Source: an uncultured Oscillospiraceae bacterium
GTDB lineage: Bacteria > Bacillota > Clostridia > Oscillospirales > Oscillospiraceae
Length of the DNA: 51,897 bases
NCBI GenBank assembly: GCA_934589155.1
Contig: CAKTNP010000012.1
Location: forward strand, 1-51,897
Direction of reading: 5' to 3'
Position 1 is the stretch's first letter. Each line of letters starts with the position of its first letter. This document shows positions 1-7,638 of this stretch, one piece after another. The notes under the pieces are model-generated. The model worked only from the letters and a program-made list of their open reading frames with translations. It was not told the origin of the DNA and did not search any database. A program made the position numbers and the translations under genes.

Positions 1-24
1 CGCCCCTTTCCCGTTGTATTCTCT

Positions 25-1350
25 TTATTCCAGGATCCATGCCGGGTCCGCGCCCAGGGGCCGGAACAGGCCGCCCTGGTCCTCTCCGGGGGTGCTACCC
101 TCCACCGTCACCTGAACGGTCTTCCCGCTCTCCAGCTTTGCCAGGGTCAGTACCACTGCCCGGACGCAGCCCGTCAGATCCCCGGCAGACAGCAGTTCCC
201 GGGACAGGTCCACCGTCCAGGTGCCGTCCCGCTCCGACAGGGACAATAGCTGCGTTCCCGCCGGGAAGGGATTGACCAGGCCATTGACCCCCTTGTAATT
301 CAGCAGCGCCGTCAGGACCAGCTCCTCCGCCGTCTCGTTGGCGGTCTGGCGGACCCGGGTAGGAACGGCGGTCAGGCCGGCCCCGCCGGATACCGGCAGA
401 TACAGGTCCACGTCGAATTCGTTCAGTCCCGTCCGTACCGGTCCCACGGCGCTCTCATCCGCCGCCAGCGGCGCATTCAGGGGCCAGACGCCATAGGAGG
501 TCAGCAGACTTCCCTCAATGTACAGCTCCACGCCGGACACCTCCTGGGTCTGGGTCAGAGTGTTGGCGATGGCTGCCAGCACCAGGTGCTGGCCCAGAGC
601 GCCTGCGGGCCGGTTGTCCGTAAACTCCCGGGACAGGTTGACATTGCAGACCCCGTCGTCCACATTGACGCTGAGAACCCGAGTCCCCTCGGGCAGGATC
701 CTCCGAAGGGCCTGGTCCTTGGGCCCGTCAGCCAGCTTTCCCATAAGATAGGCTTGAGCATTGTCCGTATTGGCCAGGCTCACCACCAACTCCTCACCGA
801 TGAGATACCGACCGCTCTGGTCTCCGAAATACAGGGTCATTTCCGTCCGCATCAGGTCCCCGGCCCCATCGGCCAGGAGCAGTCCTTCCCGGGACAAGGT
901 CAGGGACAGCTTGCCGTCCAGCAAGCCTCCCTCCGTCAGAATGGAAACGCTGTTTACGTCCTCCTGTCCGAACACGGTCTTGGCGATGCAAGCCCCGGCC
1001 ACGGACAGCTCCACACCGGACAGGTTAGAAAATGCCTCGCTGAGAGTCAAAAACACCGTACCTTCCTTGACCTGATATTCCAGCACCGCAAGGTCCTTGG
1101 GGAAGGGCGAAACCAGATCCTCGCTATGGGGGCCTTTGAAATAATCCTTCAGGATCCAGGTCATATCCTTCTCATGTCCAGCGATCTCCCGGATCTCTCC
1201 CCGGATCACCCCGTCCTCGCCGTCATAGCCCACCTGGGCCGTCCGGTAGTAATAGGTGTAGGGGCTTTGCATTCCCTCCGTCGAGTTCCGGTCGCCACAG
1301 GCCGTAAGGAGAAGCGCCAGGCACAGGATCAACGTCCAGGCTTTTTTCAT
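25..1350 (-). CDS. GerMN-domain lipoprotein, third partner of the two-component operon
   Basis: 441 aa. The N-terminus is a lipoprotein signal with lipobox LLTAC (Cys18 lipidated), so the mature protein should sit on the outer face of the membrane. Three GerMN-like segments can be read at about residues 47-142, 169-290 and 312-420; each has a PFP/LPEGT turn, a V-x-L-S strand and an LTxTL/V helix. GerMN occurs in the sporulation/germination protein GerM and in actinobacterial LpqB. The start overlaps the histidine kinase stop by 4 bp (ATGA), so the two are translationally coupled and probably work together. By analogy with LpqB it may modulate the kinase's extracellular domain; this is inference. 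Last gene of the operon; no terminator falls inside the window. Confidence 0.85.
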   Translation of the reverse strand: MKKAWTLILCLALLLTACGDRNSTEGMQSPYTYYYRTAQVGYDGEDGVIRGEIREIAGHEKDMTWILKDYFKGPHSEDLVSPFPKDLAVLEYQVKEGTVFLTLSEAFSNLSGVELSVAGACIAKTVFGQEDVNSVSILTEGGLLDGKLSLTLSREGLLLADGAGDLMRTEMTLYFGDQSGRYLIGEELVVSLANTDNAQAYLMGKLADGPKDQALRRILPEGTRVLSVNVDDGVCNVNLSREFTDNRPAGALGQHLVLAAIANTLTQTQEVSGVELYIEGSLLTSYGVWPLNAPLAADESAVGPVRTGLNEFDVDLYLPVSGGAGLTAVPTRVRQTANETAEELVLTALLNYKGVNGLVNPFPAGTQLLSLSERDGTWTVDLSRELLSAGDLTGCVRAVVLTLAKLESGKTVQVTVEGSTPGEDQGGLFRPLGADPAWILE

Positions 1351-2807
1351 GGCTCTTCCTCCTCTCCCCGTTCCTTCTCTACGTCAAAAGCCGGGAAGGT
1401 CACGATAAAGCGGGTGCCTCCCTCGGTCCGGGATTCCACCCGAATGGAGCCGTAGTTCCGGCCCACCATGTCATGGACAATGGACAGGCCCAGGCCGCTG
1501 CCTCCGGCCTGCCGGGACCGGGCCTTATCCACCCGATAGAATCGATCGAAAATATGGGGCATGGCATCCTCCGGGATGCCCACCCCTGTATCCTCCACCG
1601 TCAGGATCAGCTCCTCCCCCCGGCGCATGAGACGCAGGGTCACGGAGCCGCCGGGCCTGTTGTACTTAATGGCGTTTTCCACCAAGTTGAACACGATCTG
1701 ATACAGGTCGTCCTCCATAATGAGGATGGTCCCGCCGGTCCAGGTCTTATTCTCCAGGGTCACCCGGTCCACCGCCGCCACCGGCTCCAGCATCCGCAGA
1801 ACCCGGGCCGCCGTCTCGCCGATGTCGGCGATCTCCATATCGTCCCGGGCTCCGGCGTCCATTTTGTTCAGAGACAGCAGCTTCTGGGACATTCGCGTCA
1901 GTCGGTCGGCCTCACTGCCGATGTCGCCTACAAATTCCCGGATAGTTTCCTGGTCCATGTCATTCTGCAGGATAGAATCCGACAGCAGCTTGATGGAAGC
2001 CAGGGGCGTTTTCAGCTCGTGGGAGGCGTCGGCCACAAACTGCCGCCGACGGCTCTCCGACTCCTGAAGCCTGTCCGTCAGGTCGTTGAACTCCTCTCCC
2101 AATAGGGCCAGCTCATCCCTACCCCGGAGCATGATCTTATGGGAATAATCTCCCTCCCGGATCACATGGACGGATTCCAGAATCCTCCGCATCCGCCGGG
2201 AGAAGGCCCTGGCAAAGCCGCAGGAGAAGAACACCACGATAAGCTCCAGCGCTACGGAAATGGTCAAAAGATTCTGCTGCAAAGAATCAATAAGTCCGCC
2301 GCCGCTGGTATCGTACTCCATAAGATACACTGAGCCGATAAGCAGGTTATAGTACATGATGGGCATGGCCTCCCGACTCTCCAGCACGCCTCCCGCATAC
2401 CGGCAGTAAAACACGTCGTCGCCCCCCAGGGCCTGGACGATTTCCGGCAGAAGGGCCAGTTTGCCCACCTGGCGGCCGCCCTCCAGGGAGTCGTATAGCA
2501 CATAGCCCGCCTGGTCCGTGACCATGACCCGGGTGGCGTTGAGATTCCCCAGCTGCCGCATGATGGTGTTCACGTTGGTCCGGTTCAGAATGTCGATGCC
2601 AGAGAAAGCGGAGGCCGTCATCTCCGCCTTATCCTCCAGGGATACCTGCTTGCTCTGAAAGATCAGCTCCCGGGTGGTAGCGGCGGCATAAAAGTTCAAA
2701 AGCATCAGGACCACCGAGGTAATGAGCACATAAAACAGGGCGTATTTCAGCTGGGAATTCCGGGGCAGCGGCAGGGACCCTTTTTTAATCTTTGAAATAG
2801 TAGCCAA
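1347..2807 (-). CDS. Membrane sensor histidine kinase (HAMP-HisKA-HATPase)
   Basis: 486 aa. TM1 is at about 22-42, an extracytoplasmic sensor of about 135 residues follows, then TM2 at about 179-201, HAMP at about 200-255, an H-box ASHELKTPLA with phosphoacceptor His263, an N-box NLVENAIKYN, and G-boxes DTGVGIP and GGSGLGL. This is the standard WalK/PhoR-type layout, without a PAS domain that I can see. It should autophosphorylate and pass phosphate to the response regulator encoded just upstream, whose 3' end overlaps its start by 23 bp. The overlap at the other end with the GerMN lipoprotein suggests a three-part sensor. Signal unknown; cell-envelope stress or peptidoglycan state is the likeliest from context. 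Confidence 0.93.
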   Translation of the reverse strand: MATISKIKKGSLPLPRNSQLKYALFYVLITSVVLMLLNFYAAATTRELIFQSKQVSLEDKAEMTASAFSGIDILNRTNVNTIMRQLGNLNATRVMVTDQAGYVLYDSLEGGRQVGKLALLPEIVQALGGDDVFYCRYAGGVLESREAMPIMYYNLLIGSVYLMEYDTSGGGLIDSLQQNLLTISVALELIVVFFSCGFARAFSRRMRRILESVHVIREGDYSHKIMLRGRDELALLGEEFNDLTDRLQESESRRRQFVADASHELKTPLASIKLLSDSILQNDMDQETIREFVGDIGSEADRLTRMSQKLLSLNKMDAGARDDMEIADIGETAARVLRMLEPVAAVDRVTLENKTWTGGTILIMEDDLYQIVFNLVENAIKYNRPGGSVTLRLMRRGEELILTVEDTGVGIPEDAMPHIFDRFYRVDKARSRQAGGSGLGLSIVHDMVGRNYGSIRVESRTEGGTRFIVTFPAFDVEKERGEEEEP

Positions 2808-3471
2808 CTCCCCACTTTGTCAGAATGTGCCGGGGTTCCGCCGGATCGTCCTCCAGCTTCTCCCGCAGGCGGCGGATATGGACATCCACAGTCCGGATCT
2901 CGCTGCGGTACTCATAGGCCCACACCGCATCCAAAAGAGCCTCCCGGGAATAAACCCTTCCGGGATTTTTGAGCATCAGCTCCATGAGGTCAAACTCCTT
3001 GGCGGTGAGTTCCACCAGCTTCCCGTTTTTGTAGGCATTCCGCTCCCGGGTGTCCACCTGGATCTCCCCGGTGCCGATCCGGGTTGTGCTGTCCTGGGTC
3101 TCCGCAGCCTTGGGCCCGGCCCGGCGCAGCAGGGCCCGGATCCGGGCCTTTAATTCCAGGATGTTAAAGGGCTTTGTGAGGTAGTCGTCGGCACCGTGCT
3201 CAAAGCCCATGAGCTTGTCCATGTCCTCGGTCTTGGCCGTCAGCATAATGATTGGCACGTTGGAAAACTCCCGGATCTTGGCGCAGGCCGTCAGCCCGTC
3301 CATTTCCGGCATCATCACATCCAGCACAATAAGGCCCACCTCGGGGTCCCGGGCTAACTCCACAGCCTCCAGGCCGTTGGTCCCCGTGACCACATCGTAG
3401 CCTTCATTTTTCAGGTTGAATCGGATTCCTTTGACCAAGAGGACCTCGTCGTCCACCACCAGGATCTTCAT
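2785..3471 (-). CDS. OmpR/PhoB-family response regulator
   Basis: 228 aa from the ATG at 3471. The frame stays open further upstream, but MKILVVDDE is the conserved receiver start, and this ATG overlaps the preceding stop as ATGA. The receiver domain (1-120) has DD at 7-8, phospho-acceptor Asp51 in LIVLDVMMPEMDG, Thr in MLTAKTE and Lys in YLTKPF. The output domain (about 130-228) is a winged helix with ELTAKEFDLMELML and the recognition helix IRTVDVHIRRLREKLE. It resembles WalR/PhoP regulators. Partner of the kinase at 1347-2807; targets are not visible, though the adjacent dacA is a plausible one. Confidence 0.93.
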   Translation of the reverse strand: MKILVVDDEVLLVKGIRFNLKNEGYDVVTGTNGLEAVELARDPEVGLIVLDVMMPEMDGLTACAKIREFSNVPIIMLTAKTEDMDKLMGFEHGADDYLTKPFNILELKARIRALLRRAGPKAAETQDSTTRIGTGEIQVDTRERNAYKNGKLVELTAKEFDLMELMLKNPGRVYSREALLDAVWAYEYRSEIRTVDVHIRRLREKLEDDPAEPRHILTKWGVGYYFKD

Positions 3472-3818
3472 GGCTTCTCCTCCACCGTTACATAGTCCCG
3501 CAGGTCTTTCAGCCGGGCCTGACCGATGCCCTCCACCTGCAATAGCTCCTCCACGGACTGAAAACTCCCGATCTCCTGTCGGTAGTCCAGGATCCGTTCC
3601 GCCAGAACCGGCCCCAGGCCGGGCAGGGCCTCCAGATCCTCCGCCGTGGCCACATTCAGGTCCAGCTTGCCCCGGGGCGCCGCATCCGTGGTCTCCACCG
3701 TTTTTTCCGTCCGGATCCGCAGACCGGAGGCCCCATTGCGCCAGACAAACAATCCCGCAAGCACCGCCGCGAACAAGAAAAGACTTCCAAAATAAATCCA
3801 AGGGCTCCGTTTTTTCAT
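3468..3818 (-). CDS. Membrane-anchored ComEA-like helix-hairpin-helix protein
   Basis: 116 aa. One N-terminal TM helix (about 7-26) is followed by a linker and a tandem helix-hairpin-helix module (about 52-112) with LNVATAEDLEALPGLGP and VEGIGQARLKDL. ComEA proteins bind incoming DNA outside the membrane. This one lacks the SLBB domain seen in full-length ComEA, and no comEC lies nearby, so a competence role is unproven. It is the first gene of the two-component operon, overlapping the regulator start by 4 bp; a GAGGA site precedes its ATG. A single-pass HhH protein ahead of a regulator/kinase/GerMN set is unusual. It could be a generic DNA-binding anchor. Confidence 0.8.
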   Translation of the reverse strand: MKKRSPWIYFGSLFLFAAVLAGLFVWRNGASGLRIRTEKTVETTDAAPRGKLDLNVATAEDLEALPGLGPVLAERILDYRQEIGSFQSVEELLQVEGIGQARLKDLRDYVTVEEKP

Positions 3819-3836
3819 CCGCTTTTCCTCTTTTCA

Positions 3837-3866
3837 TTGACACCGGCGGTCCGGGGCTGGTATAAT
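3837..3866 (+). promoter_or_regulatory. Consensus sigma-A promoter for dacA
   Basis: TTGACA at 3837-3842 and TATAAT at 3861-3866 with an 18-bp spacer. The predicted start near 3873 gives a leader of about 90 nt before the dacA ATG. It faces the minus-strand promoter at 3905-3933. Confidence 0.75.
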
Positions 3867-3904
3867 ATCTGAAGCCGGCACTTTGCGTACGCCTTTTCTT
3901 TTTT

Positions 3905-3933
3905 ATTATACACGGACTTTCCCCCAGGGGCAA
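3905..3933 (-). promoter_or_regulatory. Promoter of the HhH/two-component operon
   Basis: On the minus strand TTGCCC (3933-3928) and TATAAT (3910-3905) are separated by 17 bp. Predicted start near 3898, about 80 nt before the HhH gene. Transcription runs toward and through the dacA promoter. Confidence 0.6.
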
Positions 3934-3962
3934 GCCGCCTGCACCATAAATGGAGTACAGAT

Positions 3963-5405
3963 ATGAAGAAAAATCAGCTTTTATCCCTGCTGCTCGCCTT
4001 TGTTTTGCTTTTCGGCCTGGCCCTGCCCGCCCGGGCGGAGGATGCCGTCGAGACCACGGAGCCCACCGTGGAAACCGCTCCTGCGGAAACGGAGCCCCAG
4101 GCTCTGGCCCCGGGGCTGACGGACAGCGTCATCGGCATGAATGCCGGACGTTCCCTGGCCACCCACAGCGACCTGGCCCTCAATGACAAGGCGGCCCTCC
4201 TGTATGAGATCAATTCCGATACCATGGTCTATGCCTACAACATCGACACCCAACTCTATCCCGCCAGTCTGACCAAGGTCATGACCTGCCTTGTGGCACT
4301 GGAACACGGGGATCTGGATGACATTGTCACCGTCAGCCAGGAGGCCGTCTCCGGCCTGGATCCCGACGGCAGCAATGTGGCCCTGGTCCCCGGGGAGGAA
4401 ATGAGCCTGCGGGAAATGCTCTACTGCGTTATGCTGGCCTCCGCCAACGATGCCTGTCCCGTGGTGGCGGAGTACATCGCCGGCAGCGAAGCGAACTTCG
4501 TTCAGATGATGAACGATGAGGCCCAGCGTCTGGGCTGCACCAACACCCACTTTGCCAACACCCACGGCCTTCACGACGACGCCCACTACACCACCGCCCG
4601 GGACCTGCTGCGGATCTTCTCCGCAGCCCTGGAGATTGATTTCTTCCGGGAACTCTACGGCACCACCCAGCACACCGTCCCCGCCACCAATCTTTGCGGC
4701 CCCCGGGAGCTTTCCTCCACGGATCTAATGAAAAACGACGCGGAGACCCCCGACTATCTGGACAGCCGGGTAGAGGGCGGCAAGACCGGCTTCACCACTC
4801 CCGCGGGCCGCTGCTTTATGTGCACCGCCCAAGACGGGGATCTGCACTATATTTCCATTGTTCTTGGTGCCGAAAACGAGTATCTGGATAGCGGCGCCAT
4901 CGTTTATCACAACTTTATGGATACAGAATCCCTGTTGGATCTGGGCTTTGATGGCTTTGCCTTTACCCAGGCTCTGTCGCCGGAGGCCCCCATCGGCCAG
5001 GCCGCCGTGTCCGGCTCCGTGGAGAAGGCCGTGGTGGCCCCCCAGCAGTCCGTAACGGCCCTGCTGCCCGTCAATTATGACACCACCGCCCTGTCCACCA
5101 GCCTGGATATGAATTCCGCCGCCCTTCAGGCGCCCCTGGAGGCCGGGACCCAGGTGGGCACCGTGCGGCTGTCCTATAAGGGTATCTGCGTGGCGGAGGC
5201 TCCCCTGGTCACCATGAATCCCGTTCGTCAGAGCGTGATCTCCTATCTGACCACCCGGGTCGCCGGTTCCATTACCTCCAGCCCCTGGAAACTTCTGGTC
5301 CTGGTGCTGTTCCTCGCCCTGGTGTTCTTCGGGATCCTGCTTCTGCGGGCCATGATCCTGCGCCGCCGGAGCCGCCGCAGACACCGCCGGAACAGGAGGC
5401 GCTGA
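3963..5405 (+). CDS. dacA: D-alanyl-D-alanine carboxypeptidase (PBP5/DacA type)
   Basis: 480 aa. A signal peptide ends near ARA (residue 25). The serine-type carboxypeptidase motifs are present: SLTK (Ser102, Lys105), SAN (160-162) and KTG (274-276). It trims the terminal D-Ala from peptidoglycan stem peptides outside the membrane, limiting cross-linking. Residues about 285-430 form the extra C-terminal beta domain of this class. The anchor is a real TM helix (about 444-466) followed by a strongly basic tail with 11 Arg among the last 16 residues, rather than the usual amphipathic helix. The UDG gene begins one base after its stop, so the two are co-transcribed. A 144-bp intergenic region with face-to-face promoters separates it from the sensor operon. 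Confidence 0.93.
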   Translation: MKKNQLLSLLLAFVLLFGLALPARAEDAVETTEPTVETAPAETEPQALAPGLTDSVIGMNAGRSLATHSDLALNDKAALLYEINSDTMVYAYNIDTQLYPASLTKVMTCLVALEHGDLDDIVTVSQEAVSGLDPDGSNVALVPGEEMSLREMLYCVMLASANDACPVVAEYIAGSEANFVQMMNDEAQRLGCTNTHFANTHGLHDDAHYTTARDLLRIFSAALEIDFFRELYGTTQHTVPATNLCGPRELSSTDLMKNDAETPDYLDSRVEGGKTGFTTPAGRCFMCTAQDGDLHYISIVLGAENEYLDSGAIVYHNFMDTESLLDLGFDGFAFTQALSPEAPIGQAAVSGSVEKAVVAPQQSVTALLPVNYDTTALSTSLDMNSAALQAPLEAGTQVGTVRLSYKGICVAEAPLVTMNPVRQSVISYLTTRVAGSITSSPWKLLVLVLFLALVFFGILLLRAMILRRRSRRRHRRNRRR

Positions 5406-5406
5406 T

Positions 5407-5976
5407 ATGCTGGACTGGGCATCTTTGGAATCTGCCTGCCTGAGCTGTCGGCGCTGTCCCCTGTGCGAGACCCGCCACAAGGTGGCCTTCGGCGTAGGCA
5501 AGCGGGACACGGATATTCTCTTCGTCGGTGAGGGCCCAGGAGAGCAGGAGGATCTGCAGGGTGAGCCTTTTGTAGGCCCTGCCGGGCACCTGCTGGACGA
5601 CATGCTCTCCATCATCGACCTGAACCGGAAAAACTGCTACATTGCCAATATTGTTAAGTGCCGTCCGCCCCGGAACCGGGATCCCCTGGAAACGGAGCAG
5701 GACGCCTGCATCGACTATCTGCGGAACCAGGTAGCTCTGATCCGGCCCAAAATGATCGTCTGCCTGGGGCGTATCGCCGCCATTCGGCTGATCCGGCCCA
5801 ACTTCCGGATTACCCGGGAGCACGGCCAGTGGACGGAGAAGAACGGCGTCTGGCTCACCGCCGTCTACCATCCCTCCGCCCTGCTGCGGGATCCCACCAA
5901 GCGGCCGGAGTCCTTCCGGGACCTGCTGGCCATCCGAAAAAAATATCAGGAGCTGGGGATCACCCTCTCCGAGTAA
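5407..5976 (+). CDS. Uracil-DNA glycosylase, family 4 (Fe-S)
   Basis: 189 aa, a normal length for bacterial family-4 UDG. GEGPGEQED and EPFVGPAG form the uracil pocket, HPSALLR is the C-terminal motif, and iron-sulfur cysteines occur as an N-terminal CxxC set (CRRCPLC), then KCRPPRNR and DACIDYL. It removes uracil (deaminated cytosine) from DNA to start base excision repair. Its ATG follows the dacA TGA by one base. A bidirectional terminator follows immediately. The AP endonuclease-type gene at 6810 acts in the same repair pathway but is transcribed separately. Confidence 0.92.
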   Translation: MLDWASLESACLSCRRCPLCETRHKVAFGVGKRDTDILFVGEGPGEQEDLQGEPFVGPAGHLLDDMLSIIDLNRKNCYIANIVKCRPPRNRDPLETEQDACIDYLRNQVALIRPKMIVCLGRIAAIRLIRPNFRITREHGQWTEKNGVWLTAVYHPSALLRDPTKRPESFRDLLAIRKKYQELGITLSE

Positions 5977-5981
5977 AACAC

Positions 5982-6015
5982 AGGCCCCTACGCAGAAAAT
6001 TCCGCGCAGGGGCCT
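5982..6015. terminator. Shared terminator between converging genes
   Basis: Inverted repeat AGGCCCCT (5982-5989) / AGGGGCCT (6008-6015) with an inner GCG/CGC pairing, lying between the converging UDG and DUF3592 stops. The plus side is followed by TCTTAT. Confidence 0.65.
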
Positions 6016-6017
6016 TC

Positions 6018-6692
6018 TTATGTCAGATCCATCACATTCCGGGTGATGGCATCGGTGTCCACCGTGTAATGCTTGGGCTTTTGGGGATCCAGGTACACCG
6101 GGAACAGCCGCAGGCCCCGCTGGGCAATGAGAATATCCGGATTGACCCACATGCTCTCGCTTTTGAACAGATAGGTCTTTTGGGTGGCCGGGTCCGTCCA
6201 GGACACGACGATGTAATAGGGATGCCGCCCGTTGACATTCACCGTGAAATTCATGGCCGTCTCCTCAAATCTGGCCATGACCCGGGTCCCCGTCTCCCGG
6301 AGCTTTTTCGCACGGCTCCTGCCCCGCAGAATAACTAGCAGTCCCGTCAGGCCCAAGCCCCCGAACACCACGCCCAGAATGGGAAAAACGGCAAAAGCCA
6401 GGTCCAGCGTGCAACACCGAACCGCCTCCGGATCCTCCACCCGGTAGCGGATCTGGGCTTCGGATCCTGGCTCCAGAGAACTGGCATGGCCTTGGAAGTT
6501 TTCCGTATAATCCTGGCCGTCCACCACATAGTGCAGGCTGGTTTTGCCGTCCCGGACGGAGGTCACCTCGCCCCAGCCCCAGGCCCAGCCCCCGGTGAGA
6601 TAGGGCGAATACACGAAGCAGCTCACCACCAGCATCACCAGGCCCACCAAGGCAAATGCACCCCACATCCAATACAAAAAGTGCTTTTTCAC
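6018..6692 (-). CDS. DUF3592-family membrane protein
   Basis: 224 aa. The start is GTG at 6692, preceded by GGGGAG. Two TM helices (about 8-30 and 98-122) flank an extracytoplasmic beta-rich DUF3592-like domain (TSVRDGKTSLHYVVDGQDY, GSEAQIRYRVEDPEAV). A second soluble domain of about 100 residues follows (VSWTDPATQKTYLFKSES, FPVYLDPQKPKHYTVD). Proteins of this type are widespread in Firmicutes and have no assigned function. It has its own promoter at 6719-6747 and is not part of an operon. Confidence 0.7.
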   Translation of the reverse strand: MKKHFLYWMWGAFALVGLVMLVVSCFVYSPYLTGGWAWGWGEVTSVRDGKTSLHYVVDGQDYTENFQGHASSLEPGSEAQIRYRVEDPEAVRCCTLDLAFAVFPILGVVFGGLGLTGLLVILRGRSRAKKLRETGTRVMARFEETAMNFTVNVNGRHPYYIVVSWTDPATQKTYLFKSESMWVNPDILIAQRGLRLFPVYLDPQKPKHYTVDTDAITRNVMDLT

Positions 6693-6718
6693 CGTATCTC
6701 TCCCCTTTCTTTGCCCCC

Positions 6719-6747
6719 ATTATGGCATAGAGCCCCGCAAAATGCAA
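6719..6747 (-). promoter_or_regulatory. Promoter of the DUF3592 gene
   Basis: Minus strand TTGCAT (6747-6742), 17-bp spacer, CATAAT (6724-6719). Divergent from the xth promoter, with the two -35 boxes 5 bp apart. Confidence 0.6.
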
Positions 6748-6752
6748 GCCTA

Positions 6753-6781
6753 TTGTAATTTCTCCCGCCGCCTGGTATAAT
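6753..6781 (+). promoter_or_regulatory. Promoter of exodeoxyribonuclease III gene
   Basis: TTGTAA (6753-6758), 17-bp spacer, TATAAT (6776-6781). The short leader leads to GGGGAGG at 6797-6803, six bases before the ATG at 6810. Confidence 0.7.
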
Positions 6782-6809
6782 ATCGGCAAGAAATATGGGG
6801 AGGTTCACA

Positions 6810-7565
6810 ATGAAACTCATTTCCTGGAATGTCAACGGCCTCCGGGCCTGTATGCAAAAGGGCTTTCTGGATACCTTCCGGGCCCTGGACGCCGATTTCT
6901 TCTGCCTGCAAGAGACGAAAATGCAGCCGGACCAGCTGACCCTGGACCTGCCGGGCTATCATCAATACTGGTACTCCGCCGAGAAAAAGGGCTACTCCGG
7001 CACCGCCATTTTTACAAAGCATGAGCCTCTTTCCGTCCGCTACGGCGTGGGCGTGGAGGAGCTGGACAAGGAAGGGCGGCTCATCTGCCTGGAATATCCC
7101 GATTTCTATGCCCTGACCTGCTACACCCCCAATGCCCAGGACGGACTGAAGCGGCTGGACCACCGGCTGGCCTGGGACGCCGCCTTCCGGGAGTATCTCA
7201 GCAGCCTGTCCCGTGAAAAGCCTCTGTGGGTCTGCGGAGACCTGAACGTGGCCCACAACGAGATCGACCTAAAAAATCCCAAGACCAATCGAGGCAACGC
7301 CGGCTTCTCCGATGAGGAGCGGGCCAGTTTCTCCGCCCTTCTGGACGCGGGCTTTACGGATACCTTCCGCTACCTGTACCCGGACAAGGCCGAGGCATAC
7401 AGCTGGTGGAGCTACCGGTTCCACGCCCGGGAGAAGAACGTGGGCTGGCGCATCGACTATTTTCTGGTGTCTCAGGCCCTTAACGACCGGATCCGCTCCG
7501 CCGTGATCTACGATGATATTTTCGGTTCCGACCACTGCCCCGTGGGCCTGGAGCTGGACCTGTAA
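6810..7565 (+). CDS. xth: Exodeoxyribonuclease III / AP endonuclease
   Basis: 251 aa. I chose the ATG at 6810 because GGGGAGG lies at the right distance and [13 protein letters not shown] is the family's N-terminus; the frame is open a few codons further up. EEP-fold motifs are LQETK (metal-binding Glu), [43 protein letters not shown] and the catalytic [12 protein letters not shown]. It cleaves DNA at abasic sites and has 3'-5' exonuclease activity, acting downstream of glycosylases such as the UDG at 5407. Monocistronic, ended by the hairpin at 7583-7618. Confidence 0.95.
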   Translation: MKLISWNVNGLRACMQKGFLDTFRALDADFFCLQETKMQPDQLTLDLPGYHQYWYSAEKKGYSGTAIFTKHEPLSVRYGVGVEELDKEGRLICLEYPDFYALTCYTPNAQDGLKRLDHRLAWDAAFREYLSSLSREKPLWVCGDLNVAHNEIDLKNPKTNRGNAGFSDEERASFSALLDAGFTDTFRYLYPDKAEAYSWWSYRFHAREKNVGWRIDYFLVSQALNDRIRSAVIYDDIFGSDHCPVGLELDL

Positions 7566-7582
7566 TACAAAGTTCTTTGAAA

Positions 7583-7618
7583 AATAGCTGAGGCATAATT
7601 TATCATGCCTCAGCTATT
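7583..7618. terminator. Bidirectional terminator
   Basis: A perfect 14-bp stem AATAGCTGAGGCAT (7583-7596) pairs with 7605-7618 across an 8-nt loop, between the converging xth and lipoprotein genes. A-run on the left and TTCC on the right allow use from both sides. Confidence 0.8.
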
Positions 7619-7638
7619 CCTAATCTTGTCATACGGCA

